Below, piece after piece: positions 1 to 22,429 of a stretch of 64,000 nt of DNA. The notes beneath the pieces were generated by a model. The model saw nothing but the letters and a program-made list of their open reading frames with translations, ran no database searches and had not been told where the DNA came from. Positions within the stretch are counted from its first letter, which is position 1, and every line of letters starts with the position of its first letter. The translations under genes were made by a program, and so were the position numbers. The stretch is from assembly GCA_949775045.1 (NCBI GenBank), contig OX459096.1:45540379-45604378 (forward strand), in the 5' to 3' direction. The DNA comes from Metridium senile (lineage: Eukaryota; Cnidaria; Anthozoa; Actiniaria; Metridiidae).

Positions 1-517
1 ATTGAGGCTCTGCAAAATGATCGTCCGTATAGCTCACACATATTTCCCTGCTTAATATCGTGCGTGCATTTGGAATTTATTTCCTTTGAATGTTTCCTCT
101 AGTAGAAGACCATATTAGCTTTTACGAAGTTTACTTTTCACCGGGATTTTTCAGTTTATTTTTCAGTTTATTTTTTCTCATACTGGACAAGCGATTCGTA
201 TTTGCGAGCAAAGAATAAGCTAAGTACTGTTGATATAACTGACTGCTGATATAACTGACTTTCATCTGTGTTCGATCTCCTAGTTGAAATAAATCTGTGA
301 AGCTCACGCAGACTTGAACATAATGTTTTTCGAATTTGATACAACAAAGGGGGTAAAAATGGAAGTATAGCTTGGAGGGCTTTGCATGGGGGAGATTTAA
401 GGATTTTTAAGAATAGTGGCGATTGGAAATGCCTCTGGTTTCGGTTAATGTGACATGGTAAGGATATAAAATGATCAAGCCTATCAGTGATATCTACAGT
501 ATTTTGTCTATCTTCAG
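1..517. other. Upstream sequence, no confident exon
   Basis: AT-rich sequence before the first recognised exon of the beta-lactamase-like gene. It ends in a pyrimidine-rich stretch and AG acceptor at 516-517. I cannot identify the N-terminal exon; the minus-strand ORF here has no recognisable domain. Confidence 0.4.
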
Positions 518-10814
<10,297 letters not shown>

Positions 10815-10840
<26 letters not shown>

Positions 10841-11640
10841 TCTATACACTCCATATACATGACAAATCGTATGTCTACCGGGTACCATCAGCCTGATAAA
10901 TACACTCCATATACATGACAAGTCGTATGTCTACCGGGTACCATCAGCCTGATCTATACACTCCATATACATGACAAGTCGTATGTCTACCGGGTACCAT
11001 CAGCCTGATCTATACACTCCACATGACAAGTCGTATATCTACCGGGTACCATCAGCCTGATCTATACACTCCATATACATGACAAGTCGTATGTCTACCG
11101 GGTACCATCAACCTGGTCTATACACTCCATATACATGACAAGTCGTATATCTACCGGGTACCATCAGCCTGATATATACACACCATATACATGACAAGTC
11201 GTATATCTACCGGGTACCATCAGCCTGATCTATACACTCCATATACATGACAAGTCGTATGTCTACCGGGTACCATCAGCCTGGTCTATACACTCCATAT
11301 ACATGACAAGTCGTATGTCTACCGGGTACCATCAGCCTGATCTATATACTCCATATACATGACAAGTCGTATGTCTACCGGGTACCATCAGCCTGATAAA
11401 TACACTCCATATACATGACAAGTCGTATGTCTACCGGGTACCATCAGCCTGATAAATACACTCCACATGACAAGTCGTATGTCTACCGGGTACCATCAGC
11501 CTGATCTATATAAACTCCATATACATGACAAGTCGTATGTCTACCGGGTACCATCAGCCTGGTCTATACACTCCATATACATGACAAGTCGTATGTCTAC
11601 CGGGTACCATCAGCCTGATATATACACTCCAAATACACAT
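10815..11640. repeat. 56-bp minisatellite seeded by the last codons of the beta-lactamase-like gene
   Basis: The first unit is the end of the coding sequence itself: TCGTATATCTACCGG, GGTACCATCAGCCTGA (the TGA is the stop), then CTATACACTCCATATACATG. About 15 copies follow with few changes; two lack a short ATATAC segment and are near 50 bp. The array must lie in the 3' UTR unless transcription ends early. Confidence 0.95.
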
Positions 11641-13316
11641 ATCACAAAGCAACGTTTTGTTTTTTTAAACTTTAATATTCTGTCAACATTTAGAGAAGAG
11701 ATAAATGAGGTTTCAAAACTGAGTTAAAAAAGAAGAAAAAATGATTGTTGTGTAGGACAAGTTGGGAATGTGAAATTCTTCAGTGGGTGTTGATCTCACA
11801 CATTTGTAATTACCAATATTTAATGTCTGATTGTCACTATTAATAAATGCATTAGTCATTCAATTGTTGATGTTACTATAACTATTGCAGTATAATTACA
11901 TCATTATTAATGATAACTTAAGAACACTTCCTGTTTGAATGTAGACAATAAAGTTTATTCTACAAGTCTGTACCAGTTCACTCTCTTAACTCGGCTTTTC
12001 TCTCTCATTCAAAACACAAATGCAACAAAAAATGACAGAGGTTTAACTGGAACATATTTGAGAAATAATTTAGTTATTTAGAAGGGTATTAACATGTTGA
12101 AAACACCGTGGAAGAGAGTTTCTTACTTCCAAAGGGAAACCGCTGTGTAAGAATAAGATACAAAGTAAAGAGTAAATTATGACCTATTAAAAATCAGCGA
12201 ATTCGAAGCACGACATTTTCTCCATTATTCTTTTGACGTTTGCCGGGTTAACTTTCGTTAGCCAATAACCTTATTTTGGTTTGATGTTGGGCTTTATTTG
12301 AGATACTGAAGGGACAAGGAAGAATCGTCCGACAAGGTGTTTTAATTAGACGGAAAAAGGTTGCATTTCTAGCTTCAAAGCTGTCTGCGGTTCAGTTCGG
12401 AGGTTTGGAGTCCCTTTCAATGCCAACCCGGGAGCCGCTAGAGGGGCCGCACTGCTAGAATCAAGTGAAATTACTTAAACTTAGGCCCACCTATAGTTAT
12501 TAGAAGGGAAGAGTACTAAATTCCAACTTAAGATCAGTAGCGGTTGTACTTGATCCAAGTGATATTCTTACTAATTTTCACTGGTTTGTTTCTTACAAGA
12601 AGTGAGCCTGTACTTGTTATAAGTAATTTTTGGTTCTGATCTTAAGTGAAACTATACTACTTAGCCCGTGGACGTAACTTTAAGTAACTGGCACTTGATT
12701 GAAGTGAACTCTTTTTGCAGTGCGGGGAGTCAGGCGTGAACGTACAGGGTGTGCTTGTAGGGATTTCTAAAAGAGCATTCGTGAAAGATACCGGAAAGCT
12801 TTTTTTTAAACTGACGATTTTTAACGAGATTCCACATAAAAGCATAAAACGAAAAAAAGCACGCCTATGTATGTGTAAGAAAAGCGAACGGCTCTAACAT
12901 ATTTTATACCCTAAAAAATAACGAGAAATATATCTGATTATGGGGATAGAATGGGAAGATGAAGTTCAGAGGATGGGGATAGGATGGGAAAGATGATTGA
13001 AAGAAAGAAAACAAAACTTTAAAGAAAACTAAAAAAGAAACAAGTTCTTTTTACCTTTGGCAAATTATTGTTCTGTTATTTTATTGTGGTCACCAGAGGC
13101 TTGACTAACTCTCTCCCTGCTACGTATTGGTAGCCAGGGTATTAATATGGTTAATGATTTAAAACAATAATTTGACATGCAACTTTAACAAAGTTTTTAG
13201 CAGTCATTATTCCCCGTGGTGTACCCCAAGATCCGTTCTTATTCTCATGAAGCGCGAACCCCTCTTGTTTCATTCTTCTTGGCGTTTGTATTCAATTCAA
13301 TTCAATTCAATTCAAT
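11641..13316. other. Intergenic sequence, possible 3' end signals
   Basis: No gene recognised. AATAAA-type signals occur near 11842 and 11946 on the plus strand and could end the beta-lactamase-like transcript. The rest is AT-rich single-copy-looking sequence; the short ORFs near 12.7 kb overlap on both strands and show no domain. Confidence 0.4.
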
Positions 13317-13322
13317 TTTATT
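13290..13322 (-). terminator. Poly(A) signal of the bHLH gene beside a (TTCAA)n run
   Basis: On the minus strand AATAAA (13317-13322) lies about 110 nt after the bHLH stop codon and is followed by a short (TTGAA)n tract. The position is right for a compact 3' UTR. Confidence 0.55.
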
Positions 13323-13430
13323 AAAGAATAAATAATTTTTACAAATATGTATATCAAAATTACTATTCCATGATCTCTTCATCATTTTTGTGTGTGTTTT
13401 TTTTTTCTTCTTTTCTGGCAGTTCTCTGTT

Positions 13431-14339
13431 TTAAAGTCTGTGGCAATCAACTTTATTTGCTATTGGTATAACGTTGATTTGGTCAAAGAATAGATCTAAA
13501 TCATCAAAAGTAACTAAAAAATCTTCTTCTACCGTTGAATCTAGGCAATTCAAAGCAAGCTCTGCTAAAATCTCCTCCTCGTTGCACAGTTCTTTTACAG
13601 ATTCCATTTCGCATTGATTGAGTGTTCCATTCGATGATAAGAGTTGCTGATCGGCTGTAAAATCTTCTTGTAAAGAAGAGAATTGTTTTTGATTAATTGT
13701 GGTTTCTCCTAGAATATCTTCTTGGTTGCATAATGTTCTCTGCAAAGTAGATATTTCTCGTTGATTCGCAGCTACTTGTAAAAATGGATGTTCGGCATTA
13801 AAAACGTCAGCTTGAATCATATCATGATCTGGCAGCAATTGCTGCGATAGTTTGTCTTTCTGTGGCGGGCCGCTCTGAATTATCTTTATATCTTGTACAT
13901 TTTCCCGTACACTTTCCTGCTCAAACCAGTTCGAAAACAAGTTTGTTGACATGGAAAGTTCTTGATAATTTTCTACATTTTCTTTTGTATTGTCTACATG
14001 ATACGATGGTGAAGAAGTTGAGAAATCAAGTATCTTTGCTTCCCTCGCATTACTTTTGATATCATAGTTAGTGTCCACTCCGATAAATCTTTTCATATTA
14101 TGCGCTAATTTTATAGCATCGTCGCCCTTTCCACAGCAGTCTTGTAAAAGCTCGGTTAGATATGTGATGTACTCTTTAGCTGAAGCCAAAAGATCCATTT
14201 TTGTCGCGTTCATCATTCGTGGCAAGACTGTCTTCAAATCGTTAAAAGCTACGTTCATGCGTTTTACTCTTTCTCGTTCCTTCGTATTAGCTGCCAGTCG
14301 TTTAGTTTCACTTAACATGGACTTTTGAGCACTAACCAT
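13431..14339 (-). CDS. Intronless bHLH transcription factor, 302 aa
   Basis: The basic region and helix 1 read RLAANTKERERVKRMNVAF (about residues 14-32); helix 2 is TKMDLLASAKEYITYLTELL (about 46-65). The N, RER.R and hydrophobic helix positions needed for E-box binding and dimerisation are present, so it should be a nuclear DNA-binding protein acting as a dimer. The pattern fits class A factors (Twist/Atonal/TAL-like), but I cannot place it in a named family. After residue 75 there is no known domain: the tail is rich in Gln, Glu and Asn, with acidic patches near the C terminus (EEEILAELAL, EEDFLVTFDDLDLFFD) that could activate transcription. There are no introns. ATG 14339 is chosen because a TATA-like element lies about 95 bp upstream and the domain starts soon after. 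Two smaller plus-strand ORFs here are shadows. Confidence 0.9.
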   Translation of the reverse strand: MVSAQKSMLSETKRLAANTKERERVKRMNVAFNDLKTVLPRMMNATKMDLLASAKEYITYLTELLQDCCGKGDDAIKLAHNMKRFIGVDTNYDIKSNAREAKILDFSTSSPSYHVDNTKENVENYQELSMSTNLFSNWFEQESVRENVQDIKIIQSGPPQKDKLSQQLLPDHDMIQADVFNAEHPFLQVAANQREISTLQRTLCNQEDILGETTINQKQFSSLQEDFTADQQLLSSNGTLNQCEMESVKELCNEEEILAELALNCLDSTVEEDFLVTFDDLDLFFDQINVIPIANKVDCHRL

Positions 14340-14431
14340 AATGTAATAGTATAATTTACTGTCTCTTGGTCTTTCTTTTTTTCTGATGGTTTACGTTCAA
14401 GTTTATGATCGTCCATGTCGAGCGCTAGGTG

Positions 14432-14438
14432 TTTTATA
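14432..14438 (-). promoter_or_regulatory. TATA-like box of the bHLH gene
   Basis: TATAAAA on the minus strand, about 95 bp upstream of ATG 14339. An ATG at 14416 opens a short ORF that overlaps the main start out of frame; whether it is transcribed depends on the start site. Confidence 0.4.
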
Positions 14439-14569
14439 ATGATTCGATTTAGCGGTCGTACTTTGGTATTACAGACTTGTTTTTGTTATTGAGCAAGAGT
14501 CCTTAGACTACACATGAAAGTGTTTGGTTAAACTTTGTAACAATTTGTATCATCTTTGTTAACCTAATG

Positions 14570-15545
14570 ACGTCATTTAGATCAGTCCCGCGCGATTTCC
14601 CGCAAGGATCCCGCAACATTTGTTCTTAATAAAGGAAATATATACTCAAAGAGTGGGCGTCCCGTGAACTATCCCTTAATTATCCCGTAAAAATCCCGCA
14701 ACATGTGTTGCATAATAGAAGAATTTATTCTAAACAATCTGGCGTCCCGTGAACTATCCCTTTATAGTCCCGTAAATATCCCGTAACATTTATTGCTTAA
14801 TAGAAAAGTATTTAAAGCCCTGGGAACAAGGTTGATGTACTTAAGGATCGGGCGTCCCGTAAACTATCCCGTAAGAGTCCCGTAAATATCCCGTAACATT
14901 TATTGCTTAAAAGAAAAATATATACTTAAGGATCGGGCGTCCCGTTAGTTATCCTTTAATGGTCCCGTAAATATCCCGCAACATTTATTGCTTAATAGAA
15001 AAATATATACTTAAGGATCAGAAGTCCCATAAACTATCCCTTAATGGTCCCGTAAATATCCCGCAACATTTATTGCTAAATGGAAAAATATATACTTAAG
15101 GATCGGGCGTCCCTTGAACTATCCCTTAATGGTCCCGTAAATATCCCGCAACATTTATTGCTTAATAGAAAAATATATACTTAAGGATCAGAAGTCCCAT
15201 AAACTATCCCTTAATGGTCCCGTAAATATCCCGCAACATTTATTGCTTAATAGAAAAATATATACTTAAGGATCGGGCGTCCCTTTAACTATCCCTTAAT
15301 GGTCCCGTAAATATCCCGCAACATTTATTGCTTAATAGAAAAATATATACTTAAGGATCGGGCGTCCCTTGAACTATCCCTTAATGGTCCCGTAAATATC
15401 CCGCAACATTTATTGCTTAATAGAAAAATATATACTTATGGATCGGGCGTTCCGTAAACTATCCCTTAATGGTCCCGTAAATATCCCGCAACATTTATTG
15501 CTTAATAAAAAAATATATACTTAAGGATCGGGCGTCCCGTGAACT
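14570..15545. repeat. 85-bp minisatellite upstream of the bHLH gene, about 11 copies
   Basis: The unit contains CTTAAGGATCGGGCGTCCC, CTATCCCTTAATGGTCCCG, TAAATATCCCGCAACATTT and TTGCTTAATAGAAAAATATA. Outer copies (14570-14900) are more diverged than inner ones. Two variants alternate in the middle (GGGCGTCCCTTGAAC versus AGAAGTCCCATAAAC). The array begins about 230 bp upstream of the bHLH start codon. Confidence 0.95.
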
Positions 15546-15652
15546 ATTCCCAGCATTAGACTTTAGAGTTACTTTTGTGCCTAGTATTAAAAGTAAAATC
15601 CATGCTATGCAAAAACAAGAAACAAAGATGGTTATATGTTCGGCCCTTCTAC

Positions 15653-15886
15653 GAGGGTCCTGAAGGGTGAGGGGGGTTGGGTCCGAATCCCATTTCCCAG
15701 TTGATATTTGGACCAAGTCCCAGTCAAAAATCACATAATCCCATCAGTTTTGCTCAATTTCTCAATCTTATTCCCATCTTCTATTGTTCTTTTATTTGTA
15801 AATCCCAGTCCCAGTGCATCCAATCTCATTTTCCCAGTTAAAAATAAGGCCAATCCCAGCTCCCATTTTACCCCTTCAGGACCCTC
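15653..15886. mobile_element. MITE with GAGGGTCCTGAAGGG termini, copy 1
   Basis: The left end GAGGGTCCTGAAGGGTGAGG is matched by inverted CCCCTTCAGGACCCTC at the right. The interior is full of AATCCCA/TTTCCCAG motifs. A second copy in the same orientation is at 58145-58370. Confidence 0.85.
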
Positions 15887-16289
15887 TTCTACGCTTTAAA
15901 GATTTCCAGGAGAGTCTGTTAACTGGTGACGTCATTAACTCACTCAAAGCTTCTGTGTTACATATCCACAACGTTACCGAGTCACATGATCAAATCACGT
16001 GATAGATCTATTTCTCTCTATTATTCAGGCCAATACTAGCGTCAATCATCGTGATTTCAAAATCATTAAAAATCATTAAATCGACTCATTAAAATCATTA
16101 TTTATCATAAAAGTTATTTATTGCTTTATTAAATGATGGATGGCTACGCATTGCTATGGGGTTGAGCATGACTAAGACCAGCTATCAAACAGTTTATCTG
16201 GATACAAAGAAATAAACTGAAATTTGTAACATCCTAAAAAGTGATAACTCAAATTAACAAATGATTTTTCCCGCTCACTTCCTGCTAGT

Positions 16290-16585
16290 ATAAGCCAATC
16301 AGAAGCATTTTTGCACCTGCAACAGTTCCAAAATGGCGGCGTTTGCGAGAGTTGTTTTAAGTGTTAACTCTCTAAAAATACGTCTTTAACATAACTTTAA
16401 ACTTTAAACAATTTTATGTATCTTGGACGACAAAAGCTCTCTGCTACTCTATCAGCAATAAAAAAAAAGAATAAAAACAAAACGCAAATGCCTAAAAGTA
16501 GCCGGAATCGTTGCTGCCTTGAGGCGCCATTTTGGAACTGTTCGTTTTGACAAACAATCCTTTGCGCTCTTCAAAGCGAGATCAC
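16290..16585. mobile_element. AACAGTTCC family, copy 2
   Basis: The core 16321-16542 runs from AACAGTTCCAAAATGGCGGC to GCGCCATTTTGGAACTGTT. The right flank has ACAAACAATCCTTTGCGC, shared with copies 1 and 3. This is the most compact copy. Confidence 0.85.
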
Positions 16586-19002
16586 CTGGTCGTAAAATTC
16601 ACTAACATAAATCAAGCAAAGTAAAGGAAGAGTGACAAATTTTAAAAATCGACATGGTACTAAAACATATTTTATGGCAGCAGAATTAATAAACCAACGA
16701 ACAAGGTCAACAAACGAGACAACAAAACAGCCGCTCAGCCAATTATCCAGCCAACAGCACTGAAACTTAACTATCTATAAAGATAGAACGGACATTAGTT
16801 AGATATAGCTAAAACAGTGTACATAAAACCATCATTGTTGTTATAATGAGTCCCAAAACACTTATCTACCACACAATACACTCGTATTTGTGTACATAAT
16901 TATATTATATCAAATGAATAATGATGAAAAAGCTTTTTGAATACACGATTAAAACCTAGAATATGTAAATGACAAAAAATTACTATATTTGGCATTTTGG
17001 ATAGAAGGAGAAGTATATCTACCTGTATTCTAAAAAACTGACGCTTTATTTCATTTGTCACAATTAAAATAAATAATTAAGATAATAAATAGCTGTTCGT
17101 ACATAAAGTTCCCGGTATTAAAAGAGGTTAGAAACCTTGCGAAATGCACAAATTGACAATGATAAATGGAAGTTATGTCTAGCCCGTCCACCAATTTATA
17201 ATGAGAACTTATAATTTCTGAAAAGCTTTCTATTCGTAAATTCGGTTAAAATGCGATCATAAGTATTAAGTATACACTACACTTTTAGAATTTCTGAAAA
17301 CACTTCGTTTATATAATCTGCTAGATACATGGTATTGTACACATATCTAATTGTACCGATATATATAGTTCCTCAGTTGTAAAGCGCTTCGAGACCTTGT
17401 GAAATGCATTTATTAAGGCGTATACTTATGGTAATGGTGATATAATTCATAATGAGAATTTTTTTAAACATATTTCTATTAGAAAAAAAATTGAACATAC
17501 AAGCATACAAAAGCAAAATGAGATTTATTTATCAAGAAATGCATAAATTCAGGTTACATGCAAAACAACTTATATGTGCTAAATAGATCTTACAACATAT
17601 TAAAATACCAATAATGAGAATTTTTAAAAAACACTTATCGTTCGTAATTTGTTAAAATGATAATTATAGTATATTATCATTGAACATAATTTCATTTCAA
17701 TGACAGTAAGGAAGATATAAAGTACTTAGGATGAGATTTTTTGGTTTGATTTGTTTTTGAAAACTTCCGGCTAAGGCATAAAGCTTTACGAGTTTTATCA
17801 TTACTCATGTCTGAAAATGAACCTGTCAGTTCGACTTGTTTTGTCCGAAAACACTCAACATAAGAGTGCATTTGGTCACGCTACAAAATAGAGTTTCGTC
17901 CAATGTTTTTTAGTTCAGTACTATAAAATAAATCGTGGTGGTTGTCATGTGAAGAAAGAACGAAAAATTTGAAGGTTTCTTTGCGGTTTGCAGTTAATTA
18001 GATTATGAAGTAAAATTTTGAGTGGTTTTTTTCTTCTTTTTTTCTGTGTTTGTGATAGAGTTTGAACTAATTAGTTATGAATTCGATGGATTTGAAGGAG
18101 GAGCAAATTTTAAGATTTCTTTTGTGTTTTGGTGCTATGGTTTCATTCTGAATTTTGCTCAGTGTTTTGCATGCAAATCTACCGTTAAGCGGTAGTTTTG
18201 TTGTACAAGTTTAGCGAAGGCAGAATGACCAAGGTGGAGGCTTTTATCGCCAACACTGTTTTCCCTTAGGCAATAAAGCAGTGCAGCGAAAATTAGTAAT
18301 TTTTACTGCCATCGTATATCATAATACAACTGAACGATTAGTAACAACTAAGATAAATCTATTCCAAGACAAAGGGCTAATGAAACATCAATTACATCGT
18401 TGAAAGAAGATTTTCACATCTCTGTGACACTTTTCTCGGAAATAATTAAAACTAAGAATTGATGGGCTTTTTTCCAATTGAAAAAGAAAGTGTTCGCGGA
18501 AACGAGCTACAAATAAATAAACAAAACAGCCATAATTCTATCGAAATATTTGACTTTCAAGTTGATTTGTGTTGGCTCATTTGAAGAGTCGTTTTCGAGT
18601 GAATTTGTGATATGCAAATGTTTGTAGCAAGTGATTTATGTATGCGACAATATATTCACGTACGGCTGTGTTGACATACTGCCTTTCATACGTAGCCTTT
18701 CATATTTTTGTTGTTGAGTGAATTAGAGTCACAGAGTGTTGACAGCCATTTATTTTTATCGCTCCTTGGATACTAAAGAAGTCACTACGCGATGCATATA
18801 TTGACCATGTTCAAAAACAAAACTTCATTGAAGAGGAGTTGAAGTCAGTGCGTCCGACTGTCCGACTAGCACTCTCTGTGGACACGTGTAACAACCTCTT
18901 AGTCACTCGATTCTGCCCTCGTGTTTATCATTATTATTCACCAGTCTAAAGGGCAAACAAGTGTTCTACATTGGTCATATACTGTTTTTTTATGACTTGT
19001 GT
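16586..19002. other. Intergenic AT-rich region and probable 5' region of the next gene
   Basis: I see no exon, RNA gene or strong repeat. The sequence is about 70% A+T with several AATGAGAA-type stretches. The promoter and 5' UTR of the gene starting at 19003 should lie in its last few hundred bases; an acceptor-like CACCAG at about 18938-18944 leaves a spliced 5' UTR possible. Confidence 0.35.
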
Positions 19003-20331
19003 ATGATGAACCCTTCAGGGCGGACGACAATCTACGGGGCATCATCTAATACACGTCATAAAAAAGTTGTAAATCAGCCTTCCGACCCTCTAAACAAAAC
19101 TAACAGTGCAAGTGGTCATACTCGTATAGCAGTAAGAGATATTTACTCCCCTAACTCAAGTCAAGGTATTTCTACAAAAGACAATGATGATGGCGACGGT
19201 GATGATCTTCGTTCAAATGGGTCAACATCAGGTGTAAGGCGCCTGTCACAGTCAGGTGTAACGCCAGGGTCTCAAGAATTTCAAAGTGTTTTGAGAGACT
19301 TCATTCCTCCACCTGAAGAGAAACAACAACCCAAAGAATCCAAATCTCATTCATCAAAGACTAAGTGTCGCAAGATATCGTTCAACGAGTTCGGTAGAGC
19401 GTCGCGCTTTGCTAAGAGATTGGAAGATATGTCGTTAAGTCCAAGACCTAAAAGATCAATCGATATGTTGACCACCCCCGCTATTAGCTCGTCCATAAAC
19501 AATGCACGAACATTAGAAAACAATGAAACATTAACCCAATCACGGAAAGGTTTACCATTTTACGGTATAAAAGAAGCGTGGTATGAACCTGAAAGCTCAC
19601 AAAGCTCAAGGTCGGAGACGAGAAGACGACACGTTTCTCTGCCTGCACCTCCAACAGGATTTGCTTTAGAAAAATTAACAGACTCAAGAAATCAAGAAAC
19701 ATTAGTTGAACCATTTCGAACTGAAAAACCACCACGAAGGAAAAGCAGTAACAATAATAATAATAATAGCGCAGTGAGAATTGGGCGAAAAATATCCACT
19801 GTTGTTTCACCTAATTTTAACATGAACACTGAAGCAACTCAACCTACTCAATCACAAAACGCAAGAAAATGGTCACCTACGAATAGCGCTGTAAAAAGTA
19901 CTGAAAATGAAGTAAAAATGAAACCACGAAAAGACACTCCACCTCACTTTGACATGAAAAAGAAGAAACTTTCAGGTGTAAACGGACAGGATTTACATCC
20001 AAATCTCTTGTTAGGAATCAAACCCACGAGCCATAATGAAGGGGATTTTCCACCAAGTCTAGAAAAACAATTTTCAACGGAAGACGCGGCTGGTGAACAG
20101 CATGTTGCAATGAAAGCACATAAAAACTTCAAACGTATCGGGAAAGCTGCTTTAGCCGCTAGAAGATTTATGAAAATAAATAATGACGACTCAGGAATGG
20201 CCCAAAAACGCGGCATTTCTCCTCTCGCCAAGGAAGAAAAACAGTTTGACGAAATGGTTGAAGTAATGAAAACAAGTTATCAAGATTTGTCTTTGGACGA
20301 CAGGGGAAAACGTGATTTGAACGACGAATGA
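19003..20331 (+). CDS. Unrecognised intronless protein, 442 aa, charged and low complexity
   Basis: A single open frame from ATG 19003 (or 19006) to TGA 20331. An in-frame extension upstream to 18961 uses no ATG. I recognise no domain. It is rich in Ser, Lys, Arg, Asn and Pro, with an acidic run (NDDGDGDDL), a poly-Asn stretch from seven codons (SSNNNNNNS) and basic-serine patches such as RKISFNEFGRASRFAKRL, RRHVSLPAPP and RKISTVVSP that look like kinase sites. The C-terminal RIGKAALAARRFMKI could form a helix. It has no signal peptide or membrane segment, so it is probably a disordered cytoplasmic or nuclear protein. An AATAAA lies about 60 bp past the stop. Codon use looks genuine, and 1.3 kb of open frame in AT-rich DNA is unlikely by chance. 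Confidence 0.75.
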   Translation: MMNPSGRTTIYGASSNTRHKKVVNQPSDPLNKTNSASGHTRIAVRDIYSPNSSQGISTKDNDDGDGDDLRSNGSTSGVRRLSQSGVTPGSQEFQSVLRDFIPPPEEKQQPKESKSHSSKTKCRKISFNEFGRASRFAKRLEDMSLSPRPKRSIDMLTTPAISSSINNARTLENNETLTQSRKGLPFYGIKEAWYEPESSQSSRSETRRRHVSLPAPPTGFALEKLTDSRNQETLVEPFRTEKPPRRKSSNNNNNNSAVRIGRKISTVVSPNFNMNTEATQPTQSQNARKWSPTNSAVKSTENEVKMKPRKDTPPHFDMKKKKLSGVNGQDLHPNLLLGIKPTSHNEGDFPPSLEKQFSTEDAAGEQHVAMKAHKNFKRIGKAALAARRFMKINNDDSGMAQKRGISPLAKEEKQFDEMVEVMKTSYQDLSLDDRGKRDLNDE

Positions 20332-21559
20332 TGATATATAATAGCTATATGCAGCGATTTCATTGGAAAATGAGTTATTCTCGATACGATAATAAATTCA
20401 TTCAAGGCTGCCTTCGTGTCATTGTTGATACATAAATCGGTGAACAATACTTTGTCAACAAACCTTCAAGTATACTGAACATACTGACTTGAATTTGGGA
20501 ATTTTGAGAAAGTACAACGCTAAGATTGTCAGTTATTTTTTTAGTTGGGGGAAATGGAATACTGCTGTTATAATTATCTGAAAACGTAAAAAGTAAATCA
20601 AAAATATCTTCAAGAACAAAGCGACATTTTATTTTTCACTTTATAAAATGAATGTGATAACTGCAAACACGAAAAAAAAACACATTAAAAACTGATGTAA
20701 TAATAAATGATACTTAGAGATAAAATAATTTAATAAAAAGATAAACATGTCATGAAATATAGCAAAAATGAATTTATTAATATTCAAGGTATAAAGGGCA
20801 AATATCAGCAAATTAATATCAAATAGTGTATTTTCCATGAACTGATATGTCAACTCAGTTATAGTTTTAATTTTTCACCGAATTTATTGTAACTAAATCT
20901 ATGCTAAAACTAGCTGGCAACCAATATATCCAACGTAAAAAACACCTATCAGGAATAACAATATCTAAATGGAAAAGCTTCCAACTTAATGCTATATTAA
21001 AAAAGAAAATTAAAGATAAGAAATGTACCCAAATATCGAAGTATTGCATGAGCGTGGTCCATTAAGCTCGACAAGTAGAAAGATTTCATTAAAACATCGT
21101 GCTTTTAATAACATTTTGCGTGCACACTCCAGCGTACACTCACTAACATCAATCCAAAAGCTTTAAGTTGAAATAATTATAATTTGATTTTGATTTGAGT
21201 GACGCTGCATGTACTTCTCATAATTCTATTCAATGAAAACATTGTAAATATAGACTTTTTAGACTTTCGCTTGAGCTGTGTGAATTTTAAAAGCTTTTGA
21301 AGCGCGATTAAAATTGGGAGAGTATCGCGGGCGCACGAAACCCCAACAGCTGAAATCTGAGCCTAGATTAAAATCATTCTGGTGAAAAGTTTTACGCGTG
21401 AAAACATTGAATTTCTAACTATGTTATTTTAAATTGTGTTTTGATCATAACGTTATAAACACTACGTTCCTGTTTCCTTACAAGCGTTTTTAGCAATATA
21501 ATGGACTTCAAAATTTGACTATAAATAAACTTTTGCAGCTTTCCCTATTCGGTTACCTG
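20332..21559. other. 3' flank and AT-rich intergenic sequence
   Basis: Holds the AATAAA of the preceding gene near 20390, then about 1 kb of very AT-rich DNA with no recognisable gene. The minus-strand ORFs at 20.6-21.0 kb are hydrophobic translations of AT-rich sequence without domain support. Confidence 0.4.
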
Positions 21560-21659
21560 ACCGTGCTAGCAGAGGAAGTCTGTCTCGCTCCAGTTCCGCG
21601 AAGGAGTTTTTCTCCTTTGCTGAGAAGATTGAGCATTAAACTTCCTCTGCAAGCACGGT
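21560..21659. mobile_element. Short MITE with ACCGTGCTAGCAGAGGAAGT termini
   Basis: ACCGTGCTAGCAGAGGAAGT at the left is the inverse of ACTTCCTCTGCAAGCACGGT at the right, bar one base. A small internal stem surrounds AAGGAGTTTTTCTCCTT. About 100 bp in all. Confidence 0.75.
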
Positions 21660-22429
21660 ATTATTCGATATGTTTTCAAATGTTCTCTTTTTTGTTAGAC
21701 GTAGACTTGCATCTTAGTTACTAAGCGACAGACTTCATCATTTTATATTCCTCAACCGTTTTTCCTCCTTTTGTTTCATTTCATATAAAACCATTTTTAG
21801 ATTATTAAATATAATTGCAAATATTTGTACAAAAGTTTGTCGATAGCATTCCTCAATGTTTTTCCTCTTTATGTTTTATATAAAACCATGATTTAGGTGA
21901 AATATAATTGCAATTTGTATCAATATATCGATGGCACTCAATCTTATACAATCGACTATAGGTGGCGTAATGGTCTTTAACATATCTCGTTCGTTAATCC
22001 TGGCTCTACTTTGCCTAAGGCCTTGTTTGTCTTATATAATCAATGCACTAAAAATAATGCTTTGTTAATGTATCTCTGCGGTGTGGGAGCGAGTTTCATG
22101 ATTTGGCATGCAAGCACAGAAAAAAAAAATATTTGGGTTTATTAAAATAATAATAGTTCTCCTTGTGGCGCTTCCCTTACAGTGCCGGAATAGTTCTAGA
22201 CTACTGCGATTTTGAGCAAACCCTCCATTATTCCTTCTCATAAAAGACCAACTCGAGTTTAACGCGGACAATAATTCAACACTGACGTAGATAAGATTTT
22301 CTTTATATAAGGAAGCGGCTTTTTCGAGTTACGACCAAAATTTTAAGGCCACCCGTGTTCGAATCAGTCGAAAATGCTGGCCGGGATCAGTTAGGCCGTT
22401 CCGCCCAGACATTTACACCTATTTCAAAA

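Noticed and set aside
20641..21049. Hydrophobic minus-strand ORFs of 60-70 residues
   Set aside because: AT-rich sequence translated; no start context, domain or splice support.
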